From Anseranas semipalmata (taxonomy: Eukaryota; Chordata; Aves; Anseriformes; Anseranatidae): a stretch of DNA of 64,000 nt. The translations under genes were made by a program, and so were the position numbers. Location of the stretch: NCBI GenBank assembly GCA_013399115.1, contig VXAA01005254.1, positions 16,344 to 80,343 on the forward strand, given 5' to 3'. Positions 35,816 to 47,715 of this stretch are shown here, one piece after another. Every line of letters begins with the position of its first letter. The first letter of the stretch is position 1. The notes under the pieces are model-generated. The model was not told the origin of the DNA. It made no database searches and saw only the letters and a list, made by a program, of their open reading frames with translations.

Positions 35816-37435
35816 GAATGTTTTATGATCCCTTCAAAATCTGGTAGGAGATGCCCAACTTGAGACTTCTGCTTGAGACTACATACTGATTGTTGCAGGA
35901 CCTTTACAATGAAACAAACTTCAACTTTAGATGTTACGTGCATAAAGTAGGCTGAATGTTAGTGGATTAATCTAGGTAGAGTATCAGTTTAACAGAGAAG
36001 AACCTGACTACCACATCTACAGTGACAGGCCCTGAAGATCCGTTACTGGTCGCATTGAAGGGAACATTGTAATTTCTGAATGCTTTTGAAGCCAGCTTAT
36101 AAGTTAGTCACCAGACAAAGAAGTCACTAAAAATATTAATTTCAGCAAATAGCAGTAAAACATATCAGTTTATTTTATTTTCTAGTCTATTCAGTTAATT
36201 GTTCTGAAGTTCTATGTTATCTAGAGGTTTTTGAAGATTTAGTATACCTACACAAAATATATTACCTGCACAAAACAGGCTATTGTAAACTTTTTAACAT
36301 TTTTCTCACCATTTATAAGTCCAAATGTAAAACATAATATCACACATTAATCTGTATTTATCCACACAATTAAAAATAGAGATTGTACTTAGCTTTGTCA
36401 AAGCCAGTAATTCGTGGATATCTAATGGCATGTGGATATGCAGAAGTGAATGGGATGGGATTAGGTTTTCTGTTTTGTTTTGTTTTGTGTTGTTTTGTTG
36501 CTAATCAAAGCATGTAACCAAGTTTTTAAAAAGCTCTCCATATATGGACTTGTCCAAATTATTTTCTGTTGGGAGAGCACAAAGAAAAGGTAGAAGAAGT
36601 CCTGACCCTCTCCATCAGTCAATGAGAACAGCACATGCCATTCTGGCTAGTCTCATGAGCCCAGGAAGAAAGCAATAGCCCTAAAAGCACCAGCTTCAAA
36701 GTCCAGTGGCCATGAGGTGCTAAAGCACAACCACAGCCACAGCAGCTCCAAACTGGGTATTTGTGGGGAGAGACAGAGCTCTTCTGGATAGCATCTGAAG
36801 GTATGTTTATTTCATACTAACCACTTCTATACTTAATATGTAAACACTTCATCACATTTGGAGCCTGATCTTTTTTATTGTCACTCAAATTGAGATACGA
36901 GACCCAAGCTTGCCTGGCAGCTAACGTCAGCAGTAGTCATGGCAGCAGCACACTTCAGTTCAGAAAGCGAGCCCAGGTCACAGTTCAAGATACTGAGCAG
37001 AAAAGTGTGAAGATGCTTGAATTACTTGTGCTTAGGACCTGTCTGCTCTATGAAGAAAAAAATAATAATAGAAAACATATATTGGATTTCATTTTCAAGT
37101 AACTGCAGACAAAGAACAGATACTCAACTGAATCTAAACTCTAAATATGCCTCTGAAAAGGTAATTTCATGGCTTTATTTTTTTTATAGCTAGCTACTAA
37201 TATCTGCATTAGCTTCTAGATATCTCCCGATACTACAAAAATGAAGGGTACTTCAGGAAACTTTTTGCATGGCTTCAGGTTTAGCATTATAGTCTTCAAA
37301 TTTTAAGTCTTCATATACAGGCTTATAACATGAGCTGGCATTATACCTGAGCATATAAAGTAAATGCAGTGTGCAAAACACTTGAAATAATCCCTTCTCT
37401 CTGATTATCACTAATAAGAACTAAGCTCTCTCCAG
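35816..37435. other. Unique AT-rich DNA with a TTTTG array
   Basis: The only clear repeat is the TTTTG-type array at 36469-36500. No gene is recognised. Confidence 0.55.
36469..36500 (+). repeat. (TTTTG)n microsatellite
   Basis: About five TTTTG units with one GTG interruption. Confidence 0.9.
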
Positions 37436-37890
37436 TTTCAGGCATTGTGCTTCAGGAAAGATGTGGACCAGCTGAGCAGAATCCTTAGGAGAGCAATGGA
37501 AAATAGAAATCATGATCTATAGAAGAAAGTTGAAGACATAAGGGTCATTTAAATTAAAGCGTACAGAAGAGGCACGTAACAGAATTCAAATACATAAAAG
37601 GCTTCTGAATGGAGAAATTAAATAATTGACAGCAGTTTATAAGTTGATTTGAATTACAGTGAAGATTTAGATTAGATATTAGCAAAGTTTTTCTGATGTT
37701 AAGTGTAATGTAGCACTAGTAGTGTAATAGATCACCTGGGGAAGCTGTTGAGGTTCTCGCACTGGAGATCCTTGAGTACTGCTTAGACAAACATCTGACA
37801 ATGAGGACAGTCCAGTCACCCTTGCTGTAGAGCAGAGGAACCCGTTGAGGCTCTCTTGACATCCTTGCTGGTCCTGTGCTGTGATCCCTG
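37436..37890 (+). mobile_element. Old CR1 LINE, about 450 bp of 3' region
   Basis: The order of CR1 blocks is kept but each is diverged. 'gcttcaggaaagatgtggac' opens it; then comes a text like 'gagagcaatggaaaatagaaatcatgatct', a 'caaatacataaaaggcttct' block, 'agatttagattagatattag', 'cactggagatccttgagtac' and 'tagacaaacatctgacaatg'. A worn copy of the final 'ttggactagatgacctcttgaggtc' region ends it near 37890. It belongs to an old amniote-wide CR1 lineage. The tail is gone and many substitutions are present, so the insertion is ancient. Confidence 0.75.
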
Positions 37891-39487
37891 TAAAGATTGG
37901 AATGTTCCTCTGCCCAGCAAGTTTAAGAGGAGGCAGTTAACCTTAGCTGTCACGTTTAAATTAAGTTGTGATTATTATATGTAATTTACGGATTACTGGC
38001 TCTGCTCAAAGACAGCTTGAAAACAGATGTGCATCTTTTCTATATTGATCAAATAGCGTGATCGTGATCAGTAGGAAAGGACTATAATATTTCATCTGCT
38101 AATCTATTCTATATTTTAGAGTTGTGATTCATGTCAGCTCAGTTTTGAAGTCTAAAAGTTAGGTGTCTGGCAAAAGGCTCCTTCTTTAAGATGCAAGACC
38201 TCTACATCTCAGTTACCTTATTTTTGCTGCCTCAATTAAACAAGGTGGTTTGTTTACAATGTGTCTGTCTCTCTCTTGGCAACACAGGAAGCCCAGTCAA
38301 CTAGACAACTATTTTTGTGGATTACCAAGATAAACCTTGAAGTAACTGAAGAGATTTTGAAAAGAACAAATAGCAATCCTAGCGTGGAAATGGCAATCTG
38401 TATTTCAATTAATATTGCACTAATGATTACATAGCACCAGTGTAATTGGCCACATCTGTTTCAGGGATCTTGCTGAGAGGGTACTGCTCCTACTGTATAA
38501 CCGGGCATATTTACAACTTTGCACAATCTGACAGCGATTGTCTGGATTCGAAAGCCTGACCCTTCTGCCAAGCCATTCCATCCTCCTCCACAGTATTTGA
38601 TACTTAAGCATGCTTTCTACTAAAAGAAAACTCAGCATCTGATCTTAGCAGGGTTTATAAAGTCCATTTATTTGCTGTCAGTATTTCATAACAAAATTAA
38701 ACAAATGTACATTTGGATCCAACTATTTGTTTAAACTATAGACTAAGTCAACATGAGTTATCTTGGATAGCTTGGATCTGACACCAGTAAGGAGGTTTCT
38801 AATTAGTCCTTATGAATAAGGAAGGGACGTCTTTCTATTTGTTCAGTTTTTATTATAGTGTCACTATATTTGCAACCTTACCTTATGAGTAAACTTACTT
38901 TGAAGCAAAATACATAATTTGAAAAAATAAATTGGTATAAGCTATGTTTTGTGATGTGGATATTAGATAAATCAAACATTGTGTGAGCATGTGCTCTTGC
39001 ATGCACGCACACACACAAAATTATTCTTTCCTAAGTTGTAATTGATATTATATACAATATGCAAATAATATAATTGCTTTCTCTACTGCACGGATAAATA
39101 AGATCTATTTCTTAATTTTCCATACAGCTTTGGAAAGTTATCATAAATGCTGCTAAATAAAATTTGTTTTTGGTTTTGGTGCTCTAATATCTATCATGAC
39201 ATGAACTCCAAATGAATTCTAACAACAAAACTTAACACAGCAGGGAGCTACAGATGATAGGCAAGGGGTTTGCTCAGTGCCATATATAATTAATTAACAG
39301 CATTTTAAATGCATCCCTGTCATTGAGTACGATGTTATATGAAGGTCCTGCCCAAAAAATAGTTAGCATGGAAGGCAACAGACAATTGTACTGTGTCAAA
39401 AGTGTGAACAATCTGGTTGTTGACAAATTGGATGGCATTCCAGTAATGTCTATATCCTTCAAGACAATATTTCATTTCTTCATAAAG
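37891..39487. other. Unique AT-rich DNA, no gene seen
   Basis: A short CA-rich run occurs near 39000-39018. No repeat family or gene is recognised. Confidence 0.55.
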
Positions 39488-39626
39488 GTTGAAGATATTC
39501 AGAGCCCGACTGGACAGCACCCCAAACATCCTGCTCTATTGCCCCTGCTCTGAGCCGGGGAGGTCAGACTACATAACCTCCAGAGGTGCCTTCCTACTGC
39601 AGCCACTCTGTGCTTCTGTCATTCTG
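39488..39626 (+). mobile_element. CR1 LINE 3' end, degenerate
   Basis: Starts with 'gaagatattcagagcccgac' and 'tggacagcacccc', continues 'atcctgctctattgcccctg', then a 'ggtcagactacataacctcc' and 'agaggtgccttcc' block, and ends in 'tctgtgcttctgtcattctgtc', an eroded tail. Orientation is plus. The pattern is the common avian CR1 terminus with about one change in every six to eight bases by eye. Confidence 0.85.
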
Positions 39627-39829
39627 TCAACAGACAAGTGAACTGAGGAAAGGCAGACAGTAATTGCAATGTAGTGATGTGTGTGAATGTTCCTTTGCCT
39701 GGAAAGTTATCTTTCATTTAAAACAAGTTAATTTTTTTGGCTAGACATTCAGCAGCATCACTCCAAATTCCTGTCTTTGCAGATAGACTAGCTGTCCCTG
39801 AAGGAACTAAATCACAAAGAAGAAAAAAA

Positions 39830-39859
39830 NNNNNNNNNNNNNNNNNNNNNNNNNNNNNN
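39830..39859. other. Assembly gap, 30 N
   Basis: Thirty unknown bases between two A/G-rich edges (AAGAAGAAAAAAA before, AAAAGAAAAAGAAG after), most likely an unresolved A/AAG microsatellite. Open frames crossing it are meaningless. Confidence 0.98.
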
Positions 39860-42659
39860 AAAAGAAAAAGAAGAAAAAAAAACCAACAGATGCATAACAC
39901 TGTCTCAGTAAGAGGAATACACATAACTGAGCAAAGTGAGGGTAGCATTCTCTTCCAGTTTTATTATCTGAAAATCTGGCAGCTATTATAGCCTAGCCAT
40001 CCAAGACCTCTTTGTGAAATAGGTGGGATTAAGGCATCTTTAGCAGGCAATATATTTACCAACCTGAAAAGGACCATAGGAGACTGATAACAGTTTACAC
40101 TGTCCACTTAACTTTTAGATAGCAAAGGTTATGGAAAAGGAACCTTATAATTAAAAAAAAAAAAAAAAAGGGAGAGAGACATTTGGAGACAATAACCTTA
40201 AGTGAATACTAGGAATGTGACATTAGTTGGAGAGAAACCAATCAAACACATACCTTACCAGATATTTTATGTGTTTAAGTCTCCACGCGGACATATCACC
40301 TGTTATCAACAAGTATTATTCGAATTCAAACCAAGACCCTGCCTTGAGGAATGTACAGTAACACTTCCCCAGGACAACATTTCTGCAGAGCCAGATGTGT
40401 ATTTTCACCATCTCATTGTCTGTATGCCTCTATTTATGTTCACATTTGTTCAGAGAAGAAGCAGAGCCTACTTGCTCTCAGGCAGAACAGAGCGGGCACA
40501 GACAAGTGTGTGCCGGTCACTGGGAAGGCTTGGGAGTGATCAGGTAGAATTTGCTGGGAGAGCATCTCTCCAGCATATACTACCCTATAACACTTCCTAA
40601 GATGCAGCACAGTGTGTTCAGCCATTCCTGTTGAACAGATCCCTATAACCTTGTGAAATTCATCACTCTTCCTATCCTCTTGTTCTGTATTCTGGCATTT
40701 CCTTAAAATCAACGCGACATTTCTCCCTCTTCTTGTCATTCTTGCCAATTGTCAGGTCCTTCTGCTATTGCTAGCTGGCAGAATAGTACCCCTGAGAAAA
40801 AAGAAAATCTGTGAAACCCAAAGACCTTCTTAGAGAAGAGACAGCAGCACTACAAGGTTTGAATCACCTTTCAGAACTGTGAGAAATAGGCATGTCCTAG
40901 TTTTGGTCCCAGCCAAAGAAGAATATTCCCCCAGACAGGGAAAGAATTTATATGCCTTTGGATGTGATGTTTCAGCAAATTAGTACAATGTGAGTAAGCA
41001 GAGAATAAGTAGCAAAATTAAAAACATATTTCCTGTCTCCATCATTTCCAGGTGCTGTTCGTGGTAACAGTTTTTCTAGCACAAAGGGCTGCAATGCCAT
41101 GCTGTTTGAGAAGAGTAGTGCCAAAGAGGGGTGTAACATCTGTGCCCATGGTGCTCCAGGAACCTCTAACAGCACACTATAAACTTTGAACCAGTTTCCG
41201 ATGTTAAAGACATGGACATGTCAGAGTTTCCTTAACTTTCCTTGATGAAAGAGAAGTTATGCAAAAGACATTTTTCAAGCACACCAGTTAGAGGCAGTTA
41301 TTTGGACCTCCAGTGCCTGCCTCTTTTTCCCTTGATTATTCCACTGATTTTAAGGAGTCCTCAAGGGTTAAGCTCTACACATCAAATATAAAACCTGACC
41401 TTGCTGCCCCACAGTGATTAGCAATTATTGAACACAACACAATCAATGGACAAACGACCGAACTGTAAAAGAAAGTTTTGTCCAGATGATAAAACACAAC
41501 ATTCAGGTAATTCTCTGTGGAGCTCTTTGTCTCATAGTCTAACAAAATGGGGACAGATTCACCTTTTGTTATCTAATGCTCCACAGGAGTATTGTGGCAG
41601 TAACTGAAAGCAAAGACTCCTGTTTCTGCTAGAAACTAATCCCAAAGGCAGTTCTTCTGCTGGCACCAGGTGGCTGCCGGGCTACGGAACATCAGCTGTG
41701 ACAGCTGGGCAGGAGCTGGAGCAGAATAAGATAAAGGACTGATGGTGTTGGAGGGCAGTTTGCTATAATCCACCACTGTAAGAGAGACGGACTTTTTTTG
41801 ATGGAAGTCATCAAAACTGAACAAAATCTCCCTCAGACCTAGGCCTTTTCCATAGGATGTGCAGTCAAAGAATGGAATTGCACACACAGTTGGTCACCTA
41901 ATAAGCTGTGAGTGAATTTCATGCACAATAAGGTTTGATCAGTATTTCAGCAAATGTGCACTGTGTAATACTGTTCAGAATGAAGGCAGTAGAGGAGAAA
42001 AAGGAAAAGGGATTGTTTAGAAAGGACAGAGCAAATGCTGATTTTTCTCCTGACTCTTGCATGCATCCTGTGCACAACTTGTCTAAAATAGCCCCCACCA
42101 CCACCACCAGGGAGACTGTGAACTCACAATATTTCCCCAAGGATGGATGCTTTCAGTGGTTGGAGAAAAAGTAGGGAAGAAGGAATGCAGTCAAACTAGA
42201 GTTGTACTGCAGGTTCTTTCATTCACTGTGGCACAGTGAAAATTGTTCTAGGGAGAAAATGATGAGAAGAGAAAATGGAAAGCCATTCAGTGCAGGATTT
42301 CTGAGCTTATGAATCTCCTAACGTCAGTTCGCCTTCATTTCCAAAGTAAAATGAATCACTACAGCAAAAACAGAACTAAAACTTATTAGAGTATTGTCCT
42401 GTCACACACAGTGAATCAATGTCCATTACGCTCTTTTCCTCTGATAGGTAGTGGGTACACAGTACTGACTTTCCCACCACCCGGCTAATTCACCATTATA
42501 TCACTGCAGGTCTTGTGGGCTCACCAAAGGCTTGATCTATTTCTCGTTACTGCATGGAAACATATTTAACTGCTCATGCCATTGAAAATGTCCCTCTACT
42601 TCTAGCTCAAATTTTCTGTTTTCTCAGAAGTGACCCTGCTCTCATTCAGAGTGAAATTT
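39860..42659. other. Unique DNA, no gene seen
   Basis: Contains A17 (40153-40169) and a small CCA run near 42095. Overlapping frames at 40202-40748 are in GC-richer DNA; the longest starts at GTG and no domain is recognised. Confidence 0.5.
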
Positions 42660-42995
42660 CTATTTTAATTTTTTGCCAAGTGCAAGTACAAAAACCGAGG
42701 TAATCAGGAAAACATTTTCAAGTAGAAAATGTAATTAAAATGAATGTGCTGGTTAATTTTTTTTTTTTTTGCCAAATAAAAGTGTTCAAGATATAGCATG
42801 CCAGCTAATTCTTATTCTAGTTTGACCGCTGTTCCAAAGGTCTGTAAATACACATTTCCTGGGCTGTACTGAACTCTTGTAATGCTGCTGGACTGCACAA
42901 AATTGACATCTACAACTTCTAATAGGTCAGCATTTTTTAGAAATTCATTTACATAATGGTTTTGCCACCACTTATATTTTTGCATGCAAATAAGC
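42660..42995. promoter_or_regulatory. Possible conserved noncoding segment
   Basis: Repeat-free apart from T14 (42757-42770), with several AT-rich factor words. It includes a perfect octamer ATGCAAAT at 42984-42991 (POU-factor site). The call is by texture and is not verified by alignment. Confidence 0.17.
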
Positions 42996-45900
42996 AGAAC
43001 AAATACACTAATGAGCTCCAGTTCTGGATTATATGCTCAAAATATACCAAGTCCCATGCACAAATTTTCCAGCCTGTATTTTCTTTATATAAACATTCAA
43101 ATTATGTGTGCACAGTTCACAATTACTTAATTGCTCATAATAAAATTTAAGTGTATATTTTGCAATTAGTCCTACATAGTAAGAATATAATTAAAGGCAT
43201 AGTTGATAGTGATTCGAAGCTTCAAGTGAGGGAAAAATTGATGGCATGGTGTTTGTGTTCTAATTTGATTTCATTTTAGAAACACCATAAAGTGTTGTTT
43301 CTAAACAATAGAGGACATTTAAAATATGGCTGAGTATAAGCTGCATGCACCTACCACTGGCCACAGCTCTTCATAAAACTGTTCTAAGGATGGTTGTTTT
43401 GTTTCCTCAAGTAACAAAATTGGTGGTGTTACATACTATATTAAGTGAAATACTTTATCGGGCTTTACTTTTTAAACGAATAAAGTCTTATTTTCAAATA
43501 TTAGTCACTCTCCATTGACATAAACTGCCTTAGTACTTCCTCTTTGCTACCAGCTCTTCTACCAGCATTGCCAAAATACCTAGGTATTTTTAAGTATTTT
43601 AGAGTGTTTAGTGATTTGGAGGACACCACGTTTTTTCTGCATTTTCGCGGTGCATTCGAAACAGAGTTGACTTTTAGCAGTTCTGAAACTCAGTCTTCTA
43701 AAGCATGCTCCTGGTTAGGAATACAGAGTCACAAGTCACTTGGCAAGTTTAGAAAAAAATACTGTATCTGACCACTTCATTTTCATACAAGGTACAATTT
43801 GGTGAACAACAAAGACTAAAAAGAGGAATTTGAAATGCAAAGGGTTGGACTTGTAGGTTTTGACAAAAATTCAAGGTGTATCACTAGGATTTCAGCTTGG
43901 TGTCCCTCAGCAATTTGGCATTTTCCCATACTCATGCAAAAGCAGTTTGGCTTCAGTTCGGGAGGAATGTCCATCACTCAACTTTCAAAGAAGAATGAGG
44001 CCCAAATCTCAGAAGTGAGTCTCAGAACAACCAGGTTTCATTTGCTTTAGCACAGAAGTCCTTGTGGACTTCTGGCTTGAGCACTTCTAATGCAAAATCT
44101 GCTTTAGAAATCTGCAAAATCTGCAAAATTATCTGCTTGCTCTAAGTGGACACCAGCCTATTTGGGAACGGTTACAGACCTTTTGCTAGCTTCATGAAGC
44201 ACTAAAGTCACATAGCATGTTTGAGACTGAAATGTAATGGGAGATCGAAAATATTTCATATGTTTTAAGCCTAGTTGCAGGTGTTACCCAAATATTATGT
44301 GGAATCAGAGAAAATTGCTGGTTTAAAACTACCCTGAACTCAGGCTGGTAGGGGGCAGGGAGAAGGGGAAAACAACAGGTCTTTTGTGATATTTGTATCA
44401 TAGCCAGAATTAAGAACTTGTTGCAGGGTGTTCCACTATGCTGGGTGATGCACAATTTGATCACATTATTTTTAATTTTGATTTCCACGTTTATTACCCT
44501 TATACTCTTCAATGAATTTTCAGGGAGCTCAGCTTTACTATTATGAGTATTTCTCATAAAATAATATAATAATATTTCACTCAGTTCTGGGGATGTACAT
44601 ACTAGCCTGTTAGTTATGAAAAGTGAAAAAATAATTTCATCTTTTTTGTAAAATACGAATTCCAAAGCAAGCTTAACCACAGAAAAACGCCAGATTTCAA
44701 GTGGGAAAAAAAAAAAAAAAAAAAAAAAAAAGATGCTTAACAAGTTTATAAGTGCTTTTGTGCAATGAATATTTTTGAAGTGTTGCAATCCATTCAAAAT
44801 CTATTTGGAGACATAAATAACCAATATTCAAATATGTTCTTCAAAAGAAATACTTTCTGAGTTCTCCTGGTAACCATTGTAACATTTAAAAGTCAACCAC
44901 GTTTTTAACATCAGTTTTTCTCATAAGGTAATTTGCTGGTTTGGGTTCTATCCTGCTGAAGATGGTGAGCATAAAGTTACAACACTCTGTTCATGCGTCC
45001 TATGAATGGAAGTTCACCTGATTTGCATAACTGGGATGAAGCCTGTATATTGTGAAAAAAGCCATGGATTTTGCCTCTCTTGTTCTTTTTCATAAAATGT
45101 TCTCCTTCAAAAGCAATCCTAGGAACTTCAGTAGGAGTATACACAAAGTAAGGTAATGATCAGCACGGTTAAAGATATTACAACCCACTCCCAAATGCAA
45201 GTTATGATAAAAAAAAAAAATAGGGTAAGTTAAATTTTAACAAATTCTGCCAAGTTAGTTGAATTACAGAGAGTAAAAGGTTTTAGATATGAATCTAAAT
45301 TCAATTTTATCCAGTAATAATATTATGATTGCAACACTGGGGAATCTGCTAGACGAATTACTAATAAATGTGGAGGTATGGTTTGAATGAATATAGAAAA
45401 AATTGTTGTTTTTTCAAATCTATTTCAGCCTCTTTGGCCAAAATATGACTTTAGATATCACACAAGAACATGATTTTCTTATTTGTGTGATTTCTGCTTT
45501 GTGTTTTGACTGGCTACCAAAGCCAAAATACACAGACAAAGGTAAAAGCTTTCAAACTAAAACCTGGAATTTATTTATTTTTTTAAGCATAAAAAACAAG
45601 TCAGATTTATCTAAGTGTTTGGAAAGCTTGCGGGTTATATCTTACCAGAACAAGCATTCCTCTCTATGGAGAAATTTTGAAAATACCCATCAATAACCTC
45701 TGGACACTCAGGATTCATCCGGTCTTTAATTAATTTTTATATGTTTTGTGTTCATATCAGAAAAATATCAGAAAGATTCTGAGATCTTACATTTAACGAA
45801 AAAAAAAAAAAGATTAGAAGTCTTTTTCTTATGTTTTTAGATTAAAGTTTCTCAACATACAAACAAAACCAAATTATTTTATGAAATTGTTCTGATAGTT

Positions 45901-47611
45901 GTTGAATTTTATATATGTCAGGAAATGTTCATTAAACACCTTTAAAGTACTGCGAAACACATTTGTGTAGAGGGTTGGAAAGATAATTACACACTTGAAA
46001 CACAAACTGTGAACACAGTGGTAATTGCATGCCTTCTCAGGTCTCCAGTCAGTGATGGTGAGAGTATGCATTTACTTGATAATGGTATGTTATCTGCAGT
46101 TTTCATTTGCTAATGCAAGGCTTACGGACAATGCTGGGAGCTTTCTTGTCCCCAGTTCATATCCTAAGGTTCTTAATAACAGCCTGTGGCAACTCTTTCA
46201 AAATATGTACACGCATTTGTGGACTGGGGAAGAGGAGGTTCTATGGGAAAGGACAGAGGGTTCTCCCTGGCATTTGTGCTAAAAATGAGATTCATAGCTT
46301 CTTCTAATTACACAGTTTATCCAAAGCTCTAGTTCCATTTGTTAAAACCTGGCCTCATTTTCACAATGTCCCTCATCTCCATTGCTGAATACAGCTTTCT
46401 TCTTTCACAAGTGTAAATTCCAAAATAGGGTGTATGTTCTTATCTACACATAGCAAATTAGCATTCAGCACAGTTTTCCACTTTTTTTGGAAGCTAGCAA
46501 GTTCCCTACTGAGTTATGTGGGCTAAAGTAGTATATTCAGCCAATCAAAGGGAAATGTAAAAGGCCGAACACACCAACGCACTCTGATTCTTTCTGGCAC
46601 AAGAGATTAATATTATATGCAACACTTATTTGTGAATGCCCAAAGCATATTGAGAGTAAAAAAATTTTCCTGTTATGAGTTAAAAGCTGAGTTGAATTCC
46701 ATGTCCTTAAAAGTATACCAAGACTGCATTTGTCCAGCGTATTTCTGAGAGCACCACGGGTTCATGCATGAGTAGAAGGCATGAAAGACATGGTTCAACT
46801 GTGTAAAATGTTATGTGGTGACCTTTTATTTAGGACACCATTGTGTTTCTAAGACACGCTGAAAGCAGGTACAACACAAGGCTTTGCGACATTTGCATAC
46901 TTCTGGATTTGTAGCTACAAAGGTCTGGATAGTTACATTGAGGCAATGGATTTCAACCCAAGGTGTCCCAAGAGCTTAAACTATGGTGTATGAAGAGATC
47001 AGTTTTGAAGACAAGAGCTGATAGGCCCTCATGTGACAAAAGCCACATTAGATAGCCTTGGGTTGTGTATTTATTGTCATGTTAGCTTGGATCCAAGTTC
47101 ACAATGTCTACCTGTTGTTTCTGGCTCAGGATTGCCTCTGGCACAAACTGACAGATTCCTCAGAAATCTGCCCTTCCTTCTTGAACACTTTACATCTGTT
47201 TCTGCTTCATGTTTGTCCCAGAACGATCCTCCTGGAAATACAGGCAACAACTGGTAAAGCACATATTTCCTCCAACCCATTCTTCAACAGTGAGACTAGG
47301 AAACAGCCAGGTTCCTAAAGCCAGGTGGCCCAGAGTGGCCCTTGTTCGTACAATTAAATGTTATCACCCTCCAGAAGCATGAATGGATCCAAACTACCAA
47401 ACAGCAATGGTTCCTGACCCATGCTTACTCCCAGACTATGCCGGAAATTGGTAGAAGTCCCTAGCTAGTAGGGCCAAAAGCATGCTAAGGGACGGTTTAA
47501 TCCCTTTTGCAGCATGGACAATCACGTCCTAGTGACCAGGACATTCTGGCCCAGGTACCGTTCAATTTGCTGGCACACAGACAGAGTCACATTTTCTGCA
47601 GGAATTAAATT
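42996..47611. other. Unique AT-rich DNA with A runs
   Basis: The main simple repeat is A26 at 44706-44731. A 201-codon minus frame at 44192-44797 reads it as poly-Phe and starts at TTG, so it is not a gene. A good donor GG|GTAAGT lies near 45223 with no partner exon identified. Confidence 0.5.
44706..44731 (+). repeat. A26 homopolymer
   Basis: The longest single-base run in the window. No retroelement body is recognised next to it. Confidence 0.97.
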
Positions 47612-47715
47612 GGGAAAGGGGGAGAAAGGAAAGGAGGGGAAAGGGGGAAACGGGGAAGAAAGGCAAGTCAAGGCAAGGAAAGGCAAAGAAGGGCAAGGCA
47701 AGGCAAGGCAAGGGA
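47612..47715 (+). repeat. Homopurine tract with G runs, passing into (AGGCA)n
   Basis: The first 45 bp (47612-47656) carry G runs of 3, 5, 4, 5 and 4 bases separated by A-rich spacers, a possible long-loop G-quadruplex. The second half is made of AGGCA and AGGAA pentamers. The mirrored frames on both strands are products of this composition. Confidence 0.9.

Noticed and set aside
40202..40600. 132-codon plus frame
   Set aside because: Begins at GTG and shows no domain; chance frame in slightly GC-richer DNA.
44706..44731. A26 run considered as the tail of a processed pseudogene
   Set aside because: No coding-like or gene-like sequence was found upstream on either strand, and birds rarely make processed pseudogenes.
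44192..44797. 201-codon minus frame
   Set aside because: Starts at TTG and reads the A26 run as poly-Phe; composition is that of noncoding AT-rich DNA.
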